DNA of 41,224 nt from Phyllobacteriaceae bacterium Water-Bin73 (GCA_900197605.1 FZLQ01000004.1:1-41224), one strand, 5' to 3'; counted from the first letter of the stretch, positions 19,334 through 27,578 are shown. A program made the numbers and translations. The notes: generated from the letters alone by a model not told the origin.

Positions 19334-19828
19334 ATGGGGCTATTGGCACTATTTCTACTGATTATTCTGCCGATTATTGAGATTTATCTCTTCATTGAAA
19401 TCGGCGGTGCGCTGGGCGCGGGCTGGACTATTTTATTGATATTCCTGACCGCCGCCATTGGCGTATCGGCCATGCGCCAACAAGGCCTTGCCGTTTTGCA
19501 AGAGGCGCAAAGCGCGCAAGCCGCCGGTCGCCCACCCTTGGCCGCTGCGGCGCATGGCTTGCTAGTTTTACTGGGCGGCGGGCTGCTTTTGCTGCCCGGC
19601 TTTTTGACCGATGCCATCGGCTTTTTATGCCTGTTTCGCCCCATCCGCCTGTTTCTCATCAGCGCGGTTTTGGAGGCGCTGCTGCCGCATCTTATCCGCA
19701 TGCGCCCGACGCGCGCGCCAAATGCGCCGCCCCGTGCAGATAAGGCCGACCCGCCAGCCGATAAAACAACCGCCAATAAAACAATTGAGGGCGATTACCG
19801 CGTTGATAATCACGGCGAGGGCGATTAG
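19334..19828 (+). CDS. fxsA: FxsA family membrane protein
   Basis: The 164-aa protein has three to four hydrophobic segments in the first 120 residues. The FxsA signature is visible: LPIIEIYLFIEIGGALGAGWTI, AAIGVSAMRQQGL and LLLLPGFLTDAIGFLCLF. The C-terminal 40 residues are polar and probably cytoplasmic. FxsA overexpression relieves F-plasmid exclusion of phage T7 in E. coli; its native role is unknown. The gene is divergent from the Tim44 gene and precedes secB, a common alphaproteobacterial order. Confidence 0.9.
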   Translation: MGLLALFLLIILPIIEIYLFIEIGGALGAGWTILLIFLTAAIGVSAMRQQGLAVLQEAQSAQAAGRPPLAAAAHGLLVLLGGGLLLLPGFLTDAIGFLCLFRPIRLFLISAVLEALLPHLIRMRPTRAPNAPPRADKADPPADKTTANKTIEGDYRVDNHGEGD

Positions 19829-19912
19829 CCAAATGCCGGGCCGCGTTAACTCATTTTCAGCTTTTCTTGAGCGAAAAAGAGTTTATGGTCGCCGCTCATG
19901 AAGGAGACTCCC

Positions 19913-20416
19913 ATGTCAGATAGCTCACAAACACCGGAAACCGAAAACCAAGCCGCCACTGATGCGGGTGCGCCGGGCTTGCAAATTATGGTGCAATATG
20001 TCCGCGATTTATCATTTGAAAATCCGGGCGCGCCGAATTTTGCGGATATGCAGCCGGAGATTGGCGTCAATGCCAATGTCGGGGCGCGCAAATTATCCGA
20101 CACGGATTATGAGGTCGGTTTGAAATTTCGGGTTGAAGCCAAGAATGGCGACAATGTGCAATTCATTGCCGAGTTGGAATATTGTGGCGTTTTCCGCCTG
20201 ATTAATATCCCTGAAGATGAAACCAAGCCGGTCTTGCTGATTGAAGCGCCGCGCCAGATTTTCCCATTTGCCCGCCGTGTGCTGGCCGATGCGACGCGCG
20301 ATGGCGGCTATCCGCCGATTATGCTCGACCCGATTGATTTCATGGCGCTTTACCAGCAAAATGAAGCCGCGTCAGAAGCGCCAGATGGGGCTGATAATGA
20401 GGCGCCGATTAATTAG
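19913..20416 (+). CDS. secB: Protein-export chaperone SecB
   Basis: SecB is a tetrameric cytosolic chaperone that keeps preproteins unfolded and hands them to SecA. The 167-aa protein has the family core QIMVQYVRDLSFENPGAP, ELEYCGVFRLINI and LFPFARR-like IFPFARRVLADATRDGGYPP followed by LDPIDFMALYQQ. The ATG at 19913 is chosen because the Shine-Dalgarno GAAGGAG lies between it and the in-frame ATG at 19898. It is convergent with dnaQ. Confidence 0.96.
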   Translation: MSDSSQTPETENQAATDAGAPGLQIMVQYVRDLSFENPGAPNFADMQPEIGVNANVGARKLSDTDYEVGLKFRVEAKNGDNVQFIAELEYCGVFRLINIPEDETKPVLLIEAPRQIFPFARRVLADATRDGGYPPIMLDPIDFMALYQQNEAASEAPDGADNEAPIN

Positions 20417-20463
20417 CCGCGCGCGTTGCGGCACCGGCTTTTCGACCTTTACTCAGTCTTTAC

Positions 20464-21207
20464 TCAAGCATCGTCTTTCAGCCATAAAGCGCGCTGCGGC
20501 AGGGCTTGCAAAAAGCTTTGATGCGCGGCGCGCTCAGCCTCAGTGAGGCGCGCGGCAAGCGGTGTTTCGCGGCGGCGACGCGGCTGCTTTGGGTGAATGG
20601 CTTCGGCTGTCGGTGACGGGTTTTGACCGCGCTCGGCGCCCGCCTCAGATATGTCTTGAGATTTTGCCGCATCGGCCTGAAACACCAGACCCGGCTGGCG
20701 ACCGCCCGATAATTCGAGATAAACACCGGCCAAAAGTTCGCTATCGATTAACGCCCCATGCAGGTCACGATTGGAATTATCAACCCCGAAACGGCGGCAT
20801 AAAGCGTCGAGACTGGCCGGTGCGCCGGGGAATTTTTTCCGTGCCATGGCCAGCGTGTCGATAATCTGATTATCGCGCAAATCATCGCGACCCAGCATGG
20901 CCAATTCGGCATTTAGAAATTTCATATCAAAACTGGCATTGTGAATGATTAAAGCTGCGCCCTTCACAAAGGCCGCAAACTCATCGGCAATCTCGGCAAA
21001 AAGCGGCTTGTCCGACAAAAATTTTGCGCTCAGCCCATGCACCGCCTCGGCCTCACGTGGCATATCCCGCTCGGGATTAATATAGACATGATAGGTCTGG
21101 CCGGTGGGTAGGCGATTGACCAATTCGAGACAACCGATCTCAACAATGCGGTCGCCACTGGCCGGGTCCAGCCCGGTGGTCTCCGTATCTAAAACAATCT
21201 CGCGCAT
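20464..21207 (-). CDS. dnaQ: DNA polymerase III subunit epsilon
   Basis: DnaQ is the 3'-5' proofreading exonuclease of the replicative polymerase. The 247-aa protein has the DEDDh motifs: VLDTETTGLDP (first acidic pair), IIHNASFDMKFLN, and HGALIDSELLAGVYLEL with the catalytic histidine and aspartate. The N-terminal about 175 residues form the exonuclease domain and the basic, low-complexity C-terminal part would carry the polymerase-binding region. GGGAG precedes the ATG. It ends the run of minus-strand genes reaching out from the candidate origin. Confidence 0.96.
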   Translation of the reverse strand: MREIVLDTETTGLDPASGDRIVEIGCLELVNRLPTGQTYHVYINPERDMPREAEAVHGLSAKFLSDKPLFAEIADEFAAFVKGAALIIHNASFDMKFLNAELAMLGRDDLRDNQIIDTLAMARKKFPGAPASLDALCRRFGVDNSNRDLHGALIDSELLAGVYLELSGGRQPGLVFQADAAKSQDISEAGAERGQNPSPTAEAIHPKQPRRRRETPLAARLTEAERAAHQSFLQALPQRALWLKDDA

Positions 21208-21239
21208 TGTCTCGTCTCCCTGCGGCCTGCTCTTATCAC

Positions 21240-21917
21240 CTATTCGGGGGCCCCTTTAGAGCCCGTGCCAGAGTCATTACCGGAGCGGGCCTTAAAGCGC
21301 GCCATGCGCGCCTCAAAAGCGTGGCCGACCCGCCCCTTAATCGCCTCTAAAATAGCATGCACTTGGGTGCGCGCGTCTTCTATTGAAATGGCACTGTCCA
21401 CAATAAAATCGGCCTTGGCGCGCTTGTCCTCATCGGGCACTTGCTTGGCCAAAATATCGTTAAAGCGCTCCTCACTCATACCGGCGCGCGCCAATACGCG
21501 CTGCTTTTGCATCTCAAATGGCGCAGAAACGACAACCACGCAATCGACAAACGCCTCGCCACCCGTCTCAAATAAAAGCGGAATATCCAACACCACAGCG
21601 GGGGCTTTATCGGCTTGCGCTTGGCTTAAAAAGTCGACCTGGCTTTGACCCGCAAGCGGATGAACAATGGCCTCCAGCGCCTTTAATTTATCGACATCTT
21701 TCAACACATGCTGGCCCAAAATGGTGCGGTCAACCGCCCCGTCAATAATCGCCGCGGGCACCAGCGCGCCGATTGGCGCAACCGCTACGCCGCCTTTTTC
21801 ATAAAGCGCATGCACAGCCGCATCGGCATCATAAACCGGCACACCGGCCTCTTGAAATAATGTCGCCGTCGCTGATTTTCCCATGCCGATAGAGCCGGTC
21901 AGTCCGATAAGATACAT
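21240..21917 (-). CDS. coaE: Dephospho-CoA kinase
   Basis: CoaE phosphorylates dephospho-CoA at the 3'-hydroxyl, the last step in coenzyme A synthesis. The 225-aa P-loop kinase begins MYLIGLTGSIGMGKSATA (Walker A at residues 8-15) and has the family motifs VYDADAAVH, VLDIPLLFETGGE and RAGMSEERFNDILAKQVPDEDKRAKADFIVDS. The Shine-Dalgarno AAGGAT overlaps the aroE stop, 5 bases upstream of the coding start. The C-terminal about 25 residues beyond the fold are polar and look disordered. Confidence 0.97.
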   Translation of the reverse strand: MYLIGLTGSIGMGKSATATLFQEAGVPVYDADAAVHALYEKGGVAVAPIGALVPAAIIDGAVDRTILGQHVLKDVDKLKALEAIVHPLAGQSQVDFLSQAQADKAPAVVLDIPLLFETGGEAFVDCVVVVSAPFEMQKQRVLARAGMSEERFNDILAKQVPDEDKRAKADFIVDSAISIEDARTQVHAILEAIKGRVGHAFEARMARFKARSGNDSGTGSKGAPE

Positions 21918-21922
21918 GAAGG

Positions 21923-22780
21923 CTAATCCTTTTCCGCCAAATCCGTCACCAATAAGGCGCGCAATTTATCATCAATATGCGGCCGCATGCCGGTCCAAAT
22001 CTCAAAAGACAGGGCCGCTTGATGCAGCAACATGCCCAGCCCATCGACCGCAATATAACCGCTCGCTTGCGCCGCGCGCAAAAGCGGGGTGTGGAGCGGC
22101 GTGTACACAATATCGCTGACCAATGCGCCCGATTTGAGCCCGTCCAGCGGCATCTCTAAGGGCGGCTGACCGGTCATGCCGAGACTGGTCGTATTGACCA
22201 ATAACCCGCAACCATCTGCCAAAGCGGCGCGGTCTTGCCAGTCCCCGATGGCGATATGCGGGGCGAGACCCGACAGCGCCTCGGCCTTATCGCGCGTGCG
22301 ATTGACCAAGCGAATATCGTCAATACCGGCCCGCCCCAAAGCGGCGATAATGGCGCGCGCCGCGCCCCCTGCGCCCAACACAAGGGCCGGCGCGTTTTGC
22401 CAATTCCCGTCCGGCGCGCCGCGTTGGGATGCCGCGTCAAGCCCGGCCAAAAACCCGTCGCCATCTGTATTGTCGCCCTGCAAGCGGCCATTTTCAAAGC
22501 TGATTGTATTAACCGCGCCCAATATTTGCGCCGCCGGACTGAGCGCGTCCATCGCCGCAAATGCCGCTTCCTTATGCGGCACAGTGACATTGGCCCCAAC
22601 AAAACCCGCATCGGCCATGCCGCGCAGCGCGGCACGAAAATCATCTTTCGGGTCAATCGGATAGGCTTCATAAAGCGGCGGCAGGCCTTGCGCCGCCAGC
22701 CAATAATTATGAATGAGCGGCGAGCGCGAATGGCTGACCGGCCAGCCAATGATTGCCAGCTTACCGGCGACCCAGCTCAT
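21923..22780 (-). CDS. aroE: Shikimate dehydrogenase
   Basis: AroE reduces 3-dehydroshikimate with NADPH in the chorismate pathway. The 285-aa sequence has the substrate motif IIGWPVSHSRSPLIHNYW, the NVTVPHKEAAF block with the catalytic lysine, the cofactor-binding LVLGAGGAARAII, and VNTTSLGM. The ATG at 22780 has GAGGCGGG just upstream and is preferred over a TTG at 22798 that would overlap maf. The maf-aroE-coaE-dnaQ order is the classic one left of the alphaproteobacterial origin. Confidence 0.96.
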   Translation of the reverse strand: MSWVAGKLAIIGWPVSHSRSPLIHNYWLAAQGLPPLYEAYPIDPKDDFRAALRGMADAGFVGANVTVPHKEAAFAAMDALSPAAQILGAVNTISFENGRLQGDNTDGDGFLAGLDAASQRGAPDGNWQNAPALVLGAGGAARAIIAALGRAGIDDIRLVNRTRDKAEALSGLAPHIAIGDWQDRAALADGCGLLVNTTSLGMTGQPPLEMPLDGLKSGALVSDIVYTPLHTPLLRAAQASGYIAVDGLGMLLHQAALSFEIWTGMRPHIDDKLRALLVTDLAEKD

Positions 22781-22790
22781 GCAACCCGCC

Positions 22791-23393
22791 TCATGCAATT
22801 AGGCCGCCATGCGCGCGCAGCCCCTCCAAAAGGGGCAAAAGCGGCAAGCCCAAAATCGAGAAATAATCGCCGTCCATCGCGCTGAATAAATGCGCGCCCA
22901 AACCCTCAAGCTGATAACAGCCGACCGAGCTTAAAATTTGCTCACCGGCCGCGGCCAAATAAGCGTCTAGAAACGCATCGGAAAAATCGCGCATGGTGAG
23001 GCGCACGCGGCCACAATGCGACCAAATGGTTTGGCCGTTTTCAATCAGCGCCACCGCGCCGACCAGATAATGCGTCTGACCGCGAAAAACCGCCAAATTG
23101 CGCCGCGCCTCTTGCATGTCGCGCGGCTTATCATATAGCGCGCCATCACATTCAAGAATTTGATCCGCGCCAATAATAAGCCCCTGTGCTTGAACGGCTT
23201 TGGCCTTTGCCTCGGCCAACGCCAATGCCAACGCCTCAGCTGCGCCTTTATGATTGGCTTTCAGCGCATCTTCATCAACGCCGGAAACCTGCACATCAAA
23301 ATCAAGCCCCGCGCCGCTCAAGACAGTGGCGCGAATTTTGCTTTTTGACGCAAGGGTCAGTTTTTTACTTGTCTGCATGTCGGGTTTTTTCAT
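22791..23393 (-). CDS. maf: Maf family nucleotide pyrophosphatase
   Basis: The 200-aa protein belongs to the Maf/Ham1-like fold; Maf proteins hydrolyse canonical or modified nucleoside triphosphates and are linked to septum control in Bacillus. Key blocks are LTLASKSKIRATVLSGAGL at the N-terminus, IIGADQIL with the catalytic acidic residue, and VGCYQLEGLGAHLFSAMDGDYFSILGLPL. The subfamily is closer to the YceF-like group than to dTTP-specific YhdE by the GADQ motif, but this is inference. The start overlaps the end of the PpsR-type gene by 29 bases; an ATG at 23378 is an alternative. Confidence 0.92.
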   Translation of the reverse strand: MKKPDMQTSKKLTLASKSKIRATVLSGAGLDFDVQVSGVDEDALKANHKGAAEALALALAEAKAKAVQAQGLIIGADQILECDGALYDKPRDMQEARRNLAVFRGQTHYLVGAVALIENGQTIWSHCGRVRLTMRDFSDAFLDAYLAAAGEQILSSVGCYQLEGLGAHLFSAMDGDYFSILGLPLLPLLEGLRAHGGLIA

Positions 23394-24198
23394 GGTCTTG
23401 ATAAAGGTTCAAAATGGCGCTGGCAATCTCTTCGACCGAGCGGCGCGTCACATCAATGACCGGCCATTTTTGCCGCGTAAATAGCCGCCGCGCTTCGGCC
23501 ACCTCGCCGCGAATAAGTTCGGGGTCGATATATTCTGTTTCATTATCTTCGTTTAATGTCAGCAGTCGATTACGCCGTATCGCTTGCAGCCTTTCGGGGC
23601 TGTTGGTCAGGCCGACAATCAACGGGTGATGGGCTTCCAATAATTCGCGCGGCGGGTCCATGCCCGGCACGAGCGGCACATTGGCGGCTTTAATGCCCTT
23701 ATTGGCAAGATAAATACAGGTCGGGGTTTTCGAGGTGCGGCTGACACCCGTCAACACAATATCCGCCTCATTCAAATCGCCCTGGCTCTGCCCGTCATCA
23801 TGCTGAATGGTATAATTAAGCGCGTTAATGCGATGAAAATAATCCGTATCCAGCGCGTGTTGACTGCCCGGCTTATTGGCAATCTCAACTTTGAGATAGG
23901 GCGCGAGGGAGTTTACAAAAGGTTGCAAAAGAGACAGGCATGGCACACCGATTTTATCGCAGGCGGCGTGCAGCTCGCTGCGTAATCCGTCGTCAAGAAT
24001 GGAATACATGACCGGCCCCGGATTGGCCTTTAATTCTTCAAGCGCGCGCGCCAATGCCTTCGACCCGCGCACCAGCCCATATATATGTTCTTGCGGCGCG
24101 GCATCAACAAATTGCGCACAAACCGCCCGCGCCACGGCCTGCACGGTCTCGCCGGTGCTGTCAGAGATAAGATGCAGATGAAATTGCGTGTCGGCCAT
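23365..24198 (-). CDS. PpsR/PDRP-type bifunctional kinase/pyrophosphorylase (DUF299)
   Basis: The 277-aa protein matches the DUF299 family, which phosphorylates and dephosphorylates PEP synthase or pyruvate phosphate dikinase on threonine. It begins FHLHLISDSTGETVQAVARA and carries the P-loop-like GVSRTSKTPTCIYLANKG and C-terminal VIDVTRRSVEEIASAIL. The ATG at 24198 with GGAG upstream is the right start; the frame's extension to 24306 runs into the origin region. The target, PEP synthase or PPDK, is not in the window. This family is the left neighbour of oriC in Caulobacter and Rickettsia (RP001). Confidence 0.93.
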   Translation of the reverse strand: MADTQFHLHLISDSTGETVQAVARAVCAQFVDAAPQEHIYGLVRGSKALARALEELKANPGPVMYSILDDGLRSELHAACDKIGVPCLSLLQPFVNSLAPYLKVEIANKPGSQHALDTDYFHRINALNYTIQHDDGQSQGDLNEADIVLTGVSRTSKTPTCIYLANKGIKAANVPLVPGMDPPRELLEAHHPLIVGLTNSPERLQAIRRNRLLTLNEDNETEYIDPELIRGEVAEARRLFTRQKWPVIDVTRRSVEEIASAILNLYQDHEKTRHADK

Positions 24199-24634
24199 CA
24201 GGGCTCCGCTCTGAAAAGAGGGTGAATTATGTGAATAGTGAGGATAAGTTGCCCCGCGCTCAAATCCAAGAAATTTTGTCCCCGCTATGCTTTTTCTCGC
24301 GGTCATTTATACCGGCTTTATTAAATCCCTTTGACCTGTTTGGAAAAGGGGGGATAAACCGCGCCTGCTTGCATATGCGCCTATTATCCCCGCTATCCCC
24401 ATAATTCAAAACAGGCAGGGGCTTTCATTAAGCCATTATTTTGAGGCATATGAGGTCTGGCACTGGCCAAATTGAGGATTGATTATCGTTTTCCCCGGTT
24501 TTCACAGGGCGGTTTTCCACAGGCCTTGATATGGGGATAGAAAAGCGTGAGCGCAATAATCAACAGAAAATGGGCCACACAACAACAACAACATCCTTTA
24601 TTTATTTAAATAAGAAAAAGGGCTAAGGAGAGAT
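24199..24634. other. Candidate chromosomal replication origin (oriC)
   Basis: This is the only gene-free stretch over 300 bases. It lies between a DUF299 gene and hemE, the arrangement that flanks the origins of Caulobacter and Rickettsia, and genes diverge from it. It holds several DnaA-box-like 9-mers: TTTTCCACA at 24513-24521 (fits TTWTNCACA), TTATCCTCA on the minus strand at 24239-24247 (one mismatch to TTATCCACA), and TATCCCC-type 9-mers at 24349-24357 (minus), 24384-24392, 24393-24401 and 24532-24540 (minus). An A/T-rich segment at about 24594-24619, with the palindrome TTATTTAAATAA at 24602-24613, could be the unwinding element. Assignment is by synteny and motif, not experiment. Confidence 0.75.
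24384..24401 (+). repeat. Head-to-tail pair of TATCCCC 9-mers in the candidate origin
   Basis: TTATCCCCG (24384-24392) is directly followed by CTATCCCCA (24393-24401). The second 9-mer recurs inverted at 24532-24540. Both share the TTATCC-type core of a DnaA box with substitutions at positions 7 and 9 or 1 and 7. Caulobacter's origin is reported to contain weak DnaA sites with a TCCCCA core, which these contain or nearly contain. Confidence 0.65.
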
Positions 24635-25675
24635 ATGAGTTCTAAGCAACCATCTCAGAAAAAACTTCTACGTGTCTTAAGCAGCCAAAGCGAACCGATT
24701 CCTCCCATATGGTTAATGCGACAAGCGGGGCGTTATTTACCTGAATATCGGGCGACACGCGAACAGGCCGGTGGGTTTCTCGATTTATGCTATAATCCGA
24801 CACAGGCCGAAGAAGTTACCTTACAGCCCATTCGCCGCTATGCCTTTGATGCGTCCATTTTATTCGCTGATATTCTGCTCATTCCACAAGCATTGGGTCA
24901 GAAATTATGGTTTGAAACAGGTGAAGGCCCGCGGCTGACCCCGATTGAAAATGCCGATACTCTGTCACGCGACAATGCGCTGACACATTTGGCACCGATA
25001 TTTGACACGGTTGCGCGATTGTCGAAAAGCCTGCCTGCGGAGACAACCCTCATCGGTTTTGCCGGTGCACCCTGGACGGTGGCCAGCTATATGGTCGCCG
25101 GGCGCGGCACGCCGGACCAAGCGCCGGCGCTTGATTTGGCGGCGCGCGATGCGGCGGCCTTTCAGTCAATTATTGATATGCTGGTCGCTGCAAGCATTGA
25201 CTATTTGGCAGCGCAAGCCGACGCCGGTGCAGAAGTGCTGCAGCTTTTTGAAAGCTGGGCGGCATCGCTTGAAGGTGATGATTTTGAGCGCTGGTGTGTC
25301 GCGCCGGTGGCGGCAATCATTAAGGGCTTACGCGCGCGCGGCGTTAATGTACCGATTATCGCTTTTCCGCGCGCCGCCAAAACCCATATGGGCGATTATT
25401 GCGCGGCTGTTCAATGCGATGCGCTGGGGCTGGATACCAGCGCCAATATTGATGCGGTGCGCGCCCAAGTCGGTGATGATATGGTGCTGCAAGGCAATCT
25501 CGACCCGCAAGTTTTGGTGGCGGGTGGCGCGAGGCTTGACGTAGCCGTGCGTGAGATTTTGGCCAAGACCAAAAACACGCCTCATATTTTCAATCTCGGG
25601 CATGGTATCGTGCCGCAAACGCCGCCTGAAAATGTGACGCGGCTGATTGAACTGATCCGCGGCGCGCCGGCGTGA
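24635..25675 (+). CDS. hemE: Uroporphyrinogen decarboxylase
   Basis: HemE converts uroporphyrinogen III to coproporphyrinogen III in heme synthesis. The 346-aa TIM-barrel protein has the N-terminal signature PPIWLMRQAGRYLPEYRATRE with active-site arginines, SILFADILLIPQALG, GFAGAPWTVASYMVAG, and the C-terminal FNLGHGIVPQTPPENV. The Shine-Dalgarno CTAAGGAGAG before the ATG is very strong. Base composition just upstream is unusually A/T-rich. hemE is the right-hand marker of the alphaproteobacterial origin; in Caulobacter its promoters lie inside the origin. Confidence 0.97.
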   Translation: MSSKQPSQKKLLRVLSSQSEPIPPIWLMRQAGRYLPEYRATREQAGGFLDLCYNPTQAEEVTLQPIRRYAFDASILFADILLIPQALGQKLWFETGEGPRLTPIENADTLSRDNALTHLAPIFDTVARLSKSLPAETTLIGFAGAPWTVASYMVAGRGTPDQAPALDLAARDAAAFQSIIDMLVAASIDYLAAQADAGAEVLQLFESWAASLEGDDFERWCVAPVAAIIKGLRARGVNVPIIAFPRAAKTHMGDYCAAVQCDALGLDTSANIDAVRAQVGDDMVLQGNLDPQVLVAGGARLDVAVREILAKTKNTPHIFNLGHGIVPQTPPENVTRLIELIRGAPA

Positions 25676-25703
25676 GTTTTGAAAAAGTGAGGGAGCAAAG
25701 ACA

Positions 25704-26153
25704 GTGATGGAATTTCTGGCTGATTATTACCGCTGGCTGCTGGCTTTTCATATTATTTCAGTGATGTTTTGGATGGCCGGCATGTATTATTTGCCGCGGC
25801 TGTTTGTTTATCATGTCGAGGCGCTGGAAAACGGCACACCGCATGAGATGTTTCCGGTGATGGAAGCAAAACTTTTGCGCATCATTATGGAACCGGCCAT
25901 GGCGGCGTCTTGGGTTTTCGGTCTGTCACTGATTTTCGCCGCCGGACATTGGCCTATCATTGAGTTTTGGCTTATCGCCAAATTGGTTTTGGTGGTTATT
26001 TTATCCGGCTATCATGGGTTTTTGTCGGCCACGCGAAAGACGCTATTAAGCGGCGCGCCGCCGCGGGCATCGAGATTTTATCGCATGGTTAATGAAATAC
26101 CGCCGGTTTTGACGATTGTGATTGTTATCCTCGTCGTGGTGCAGCCATTTTAA
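25704..26153 (+). CDS. hemJ: Protoporphyrinogen oxidase HemJ
   Basis: HemJ is the membrane protoporphyrinogen IX oxidase used by many proteobacteria in place of HemG or HemY. The 149-aa protein has four hydrophobic segments and the conserved block AFHIISVMFWMAGMYYLPRLFVYH with the essential histidine, plus MEAKLLRIIMEPAM. It sits next to hemE, as expected for heme synthesis. GTG at 25704 and ATG at 25707 are adjacent; GGGAG at 25691-25695 is better spaced for the GTG. Confidence 0.93.
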   Translation: MMEFLADYYRWLLAFHIISVMFWMAGMYYLPRLFVYHVEALENGTPHEMFPVMEAKLLRIIMEPAMAASWVFGLSLIFAAGHWPIIEFWLIAKLVLVVILSGYHGFLSATRKTLLSGAPPRASRFYRMVNEIPPVLTIVIVILVVVQPF

Positions 26154-26158
26154 GCGAC

Positions 26159-26187
26159 TTGAGCAAGCTGCGTTTTTCGCTTATACT
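26159..26187 (+). promoter_or_regulatory. Candidate sigma-70-type promoter of rho
   Basis: TTGAGC at 26159-26164 and TATACT at 26182-26187 are separated by exactly 17 bases. The -10 has 5 of 6 and the -35 has 4 of 6 consensus bases. Transcription would start near 26194, giving a leader of about 120 nt before rho. It begins just 6 bases after the hemJ stop. Confidence 0.55.
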
Positions 26188-26244
26188 GAATTTCCTACCG
26201 AATGCCGCGCGTCGGCACTTTTGCTTTTCGTAAAATCTGTTGAG

Positions 26245-26262
26245 CGTCCGGTCTATCGGACG
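26245..26262 (+). promoter_or_regulatory. Hairpin in the rho leader
   Basis: CGTCCG at 26245-26250 and CGGACG at 26257-26262 can pair as a 6-bp G/C-rich stem with a 6-base loop. TGTGTTTTC follows about 6 bases later, so the element resembles a weak attenuator. E. coli rho is autoregulated in its leader; a similar role here is inference only. Confidence 0.35.
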
Positions 26263-26312
26263 GCGCATGTGTTTTCTTGAAAAGCATTTCCTCCAAATTG
26301 GCGAGAATGACA

Positions 26313-27578
26313 ATGGACCAAATTAAACTTGAAGAGCTGAAGGCGAAATCGCCGACCGAGCTTTTGGCATTTGCCGAAACCCATGAGATTGAAAACGCAT
26401 CAGCCATGTTGAAACAGGACATGTTATTCGCGATTTTGAAAAAATTGGCTGATGATGATGTGACGATTATCGGCGAGGGCGTGGTTGAGGTGCTGCAGGA
26501 CGGGTTTGGCTTTTTGCGCTCGCCTGATGCGAATTATTTGCCCGGCCCGGACGATATTTATGTCAGCCCCAGTCAAATTCGCCGCTTTGCGTTGCGCACC
26601 GGCGATACGCTGGAGGGTGAAATTCGCAGCCCAAAAGACGGCGAGCGTTATTTTGCCCTGCTTAAAGTCAATAAGATTAATTTTGAAGACCCCGAAAAGG
26701 CCCGCCAGAAAGTTCATTTTGACAATCTGACACCGCTTTATCCTGATGAAGCCATCAGCATGGAGATTGACGATCCGACGCGCAAAGATTTATCGACCCG
26801 CGTGATTGATATTGTGTCGCCTTTGGGTAAAGGCCAGCGCGCCCTGATTGTGGCACCGCCGCGCACCGGTAAAACCGTATTGATGCAAAATATCGCGCAA
26901 TCCATCGCCGCCAATCATCCTGAATGTTATCTGATTGTCTTGTTGATTGATGAGCGCCCCGAAGAAGTGACCGATATGCAGCGCTCGGTTGATGGCGAGG
27001 TTGTTTCCTCAACCTTTGACGAACCGGCGACGCGCCATGTGCAAGTTGCAGAAATGGTTATTGAGAAAGCCAAGCGTCTGGTCGAACATGGCCGCGATGT
27101 GGTTATCCTGCTCGACAGCATAACGCGTCTGGGGCGCGCTTATAATACGGTTGTGCCAAGCTCGGGCAAAGTGTTGACCGGCGGCGTTGACGCCAATGCG
27201 TTGCAACGCCCGAAGCGGTTTTTCGGCGCGGCGCGGAATATTGAGGAAGGCGGCTCATTGACCATTATCTCGACAGCGTTGATTGAAACCGGGTCGCGCA
27301 TGGATGAGGTTATCTTTGAAGAATTTAAGGGCACGGGTAACTCAGAGATTGTGCTCGACCGGAAAATTTCCGATAAGCGTGTCTTCCCGGCCATTGACAT
27401 TATGAAATCGGGTACGCGCAAGGAAGAGCTTTTGGTTGACCCCGGCGCGCTTGCGAAAATCTATGTGCTGCGCCGTATTCTCAATCCGATGGGCGCGGTT
27501 GATGCGGCTGAGTTCCTCATCGATAAGTTGAAAAACACCAAGAATAATGATGAGTTCTTCGACTCGATGAACACGTAA
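26313..27578 (+). CDS. rho: Transcription termination factor Rho
   Basis: Rho is the hexameric RNA-dependent ATPase that ends transcription of untranslated RNA. The 421-aa protein has the N-terminal Rho domain ([14 protein letters not shown]), the RNA-binding cold-shock-like domain with [29 protein letters not shown], the Walker [17 protein letters not shown], Walker [17 protein letters not shown], and the Q/R-loop segments near [10 protein letters not shown]. The ATG at 26313 is chosen because GAGA lies well spaced before it; ATG at 26307 and TTG at 26277 are also in frame. It is convergent with the hydrolase gene. Confidence 0.97.
   Translation: MDQIKLEELKAKSPTELLAFAETHEIENASAMLKQDMLFAILKKLADDDVTIIGEGVVEVLQDGFGFLRSPDANYLPGPDDIYVSPSQIRRFALRTGDTLEGEIRSPKDGERYFALLKVNKINFEDPEKARQKVHFDNLTPLYPDEAISMEIDDPTRKDLSTRVIDIVSPLGKGQRALIVAPPRTGKTVLMQNIAQSIAANHPECYLIVLLIDERPEEVTDMQRSVDGEVVSSTFDEPATRHVQVAEMVIEKAKRLVEHGRDVVILLDSITRLGRAYNTVVPSSGKVLTGGVDANALQRPKRFFGAARNIEEGGSLTIISTALIETGSRMDEVIFEEFKGTGNSEIVLDRKISDKRVFPAIDIMKSGTRKEELLVDPGALAKIYVLRRILNPMGAVDAAEFLIDKLKNTKNNDEFFDSMNT

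Noticed and set aside
24199-24306. N-terminal extension of the PpsR-type gene into the candidate origin
   Set aside because: Family homology begins at the ATG at 24198, which has a good Shine-Dalgarno sequence; the extension has no family features.
24428-24442. Possible CtrA site (TTAA-N7-TTTT) in the candidate origin
   Set aside because: The second half-site matches only two of four bases, too weak to call.
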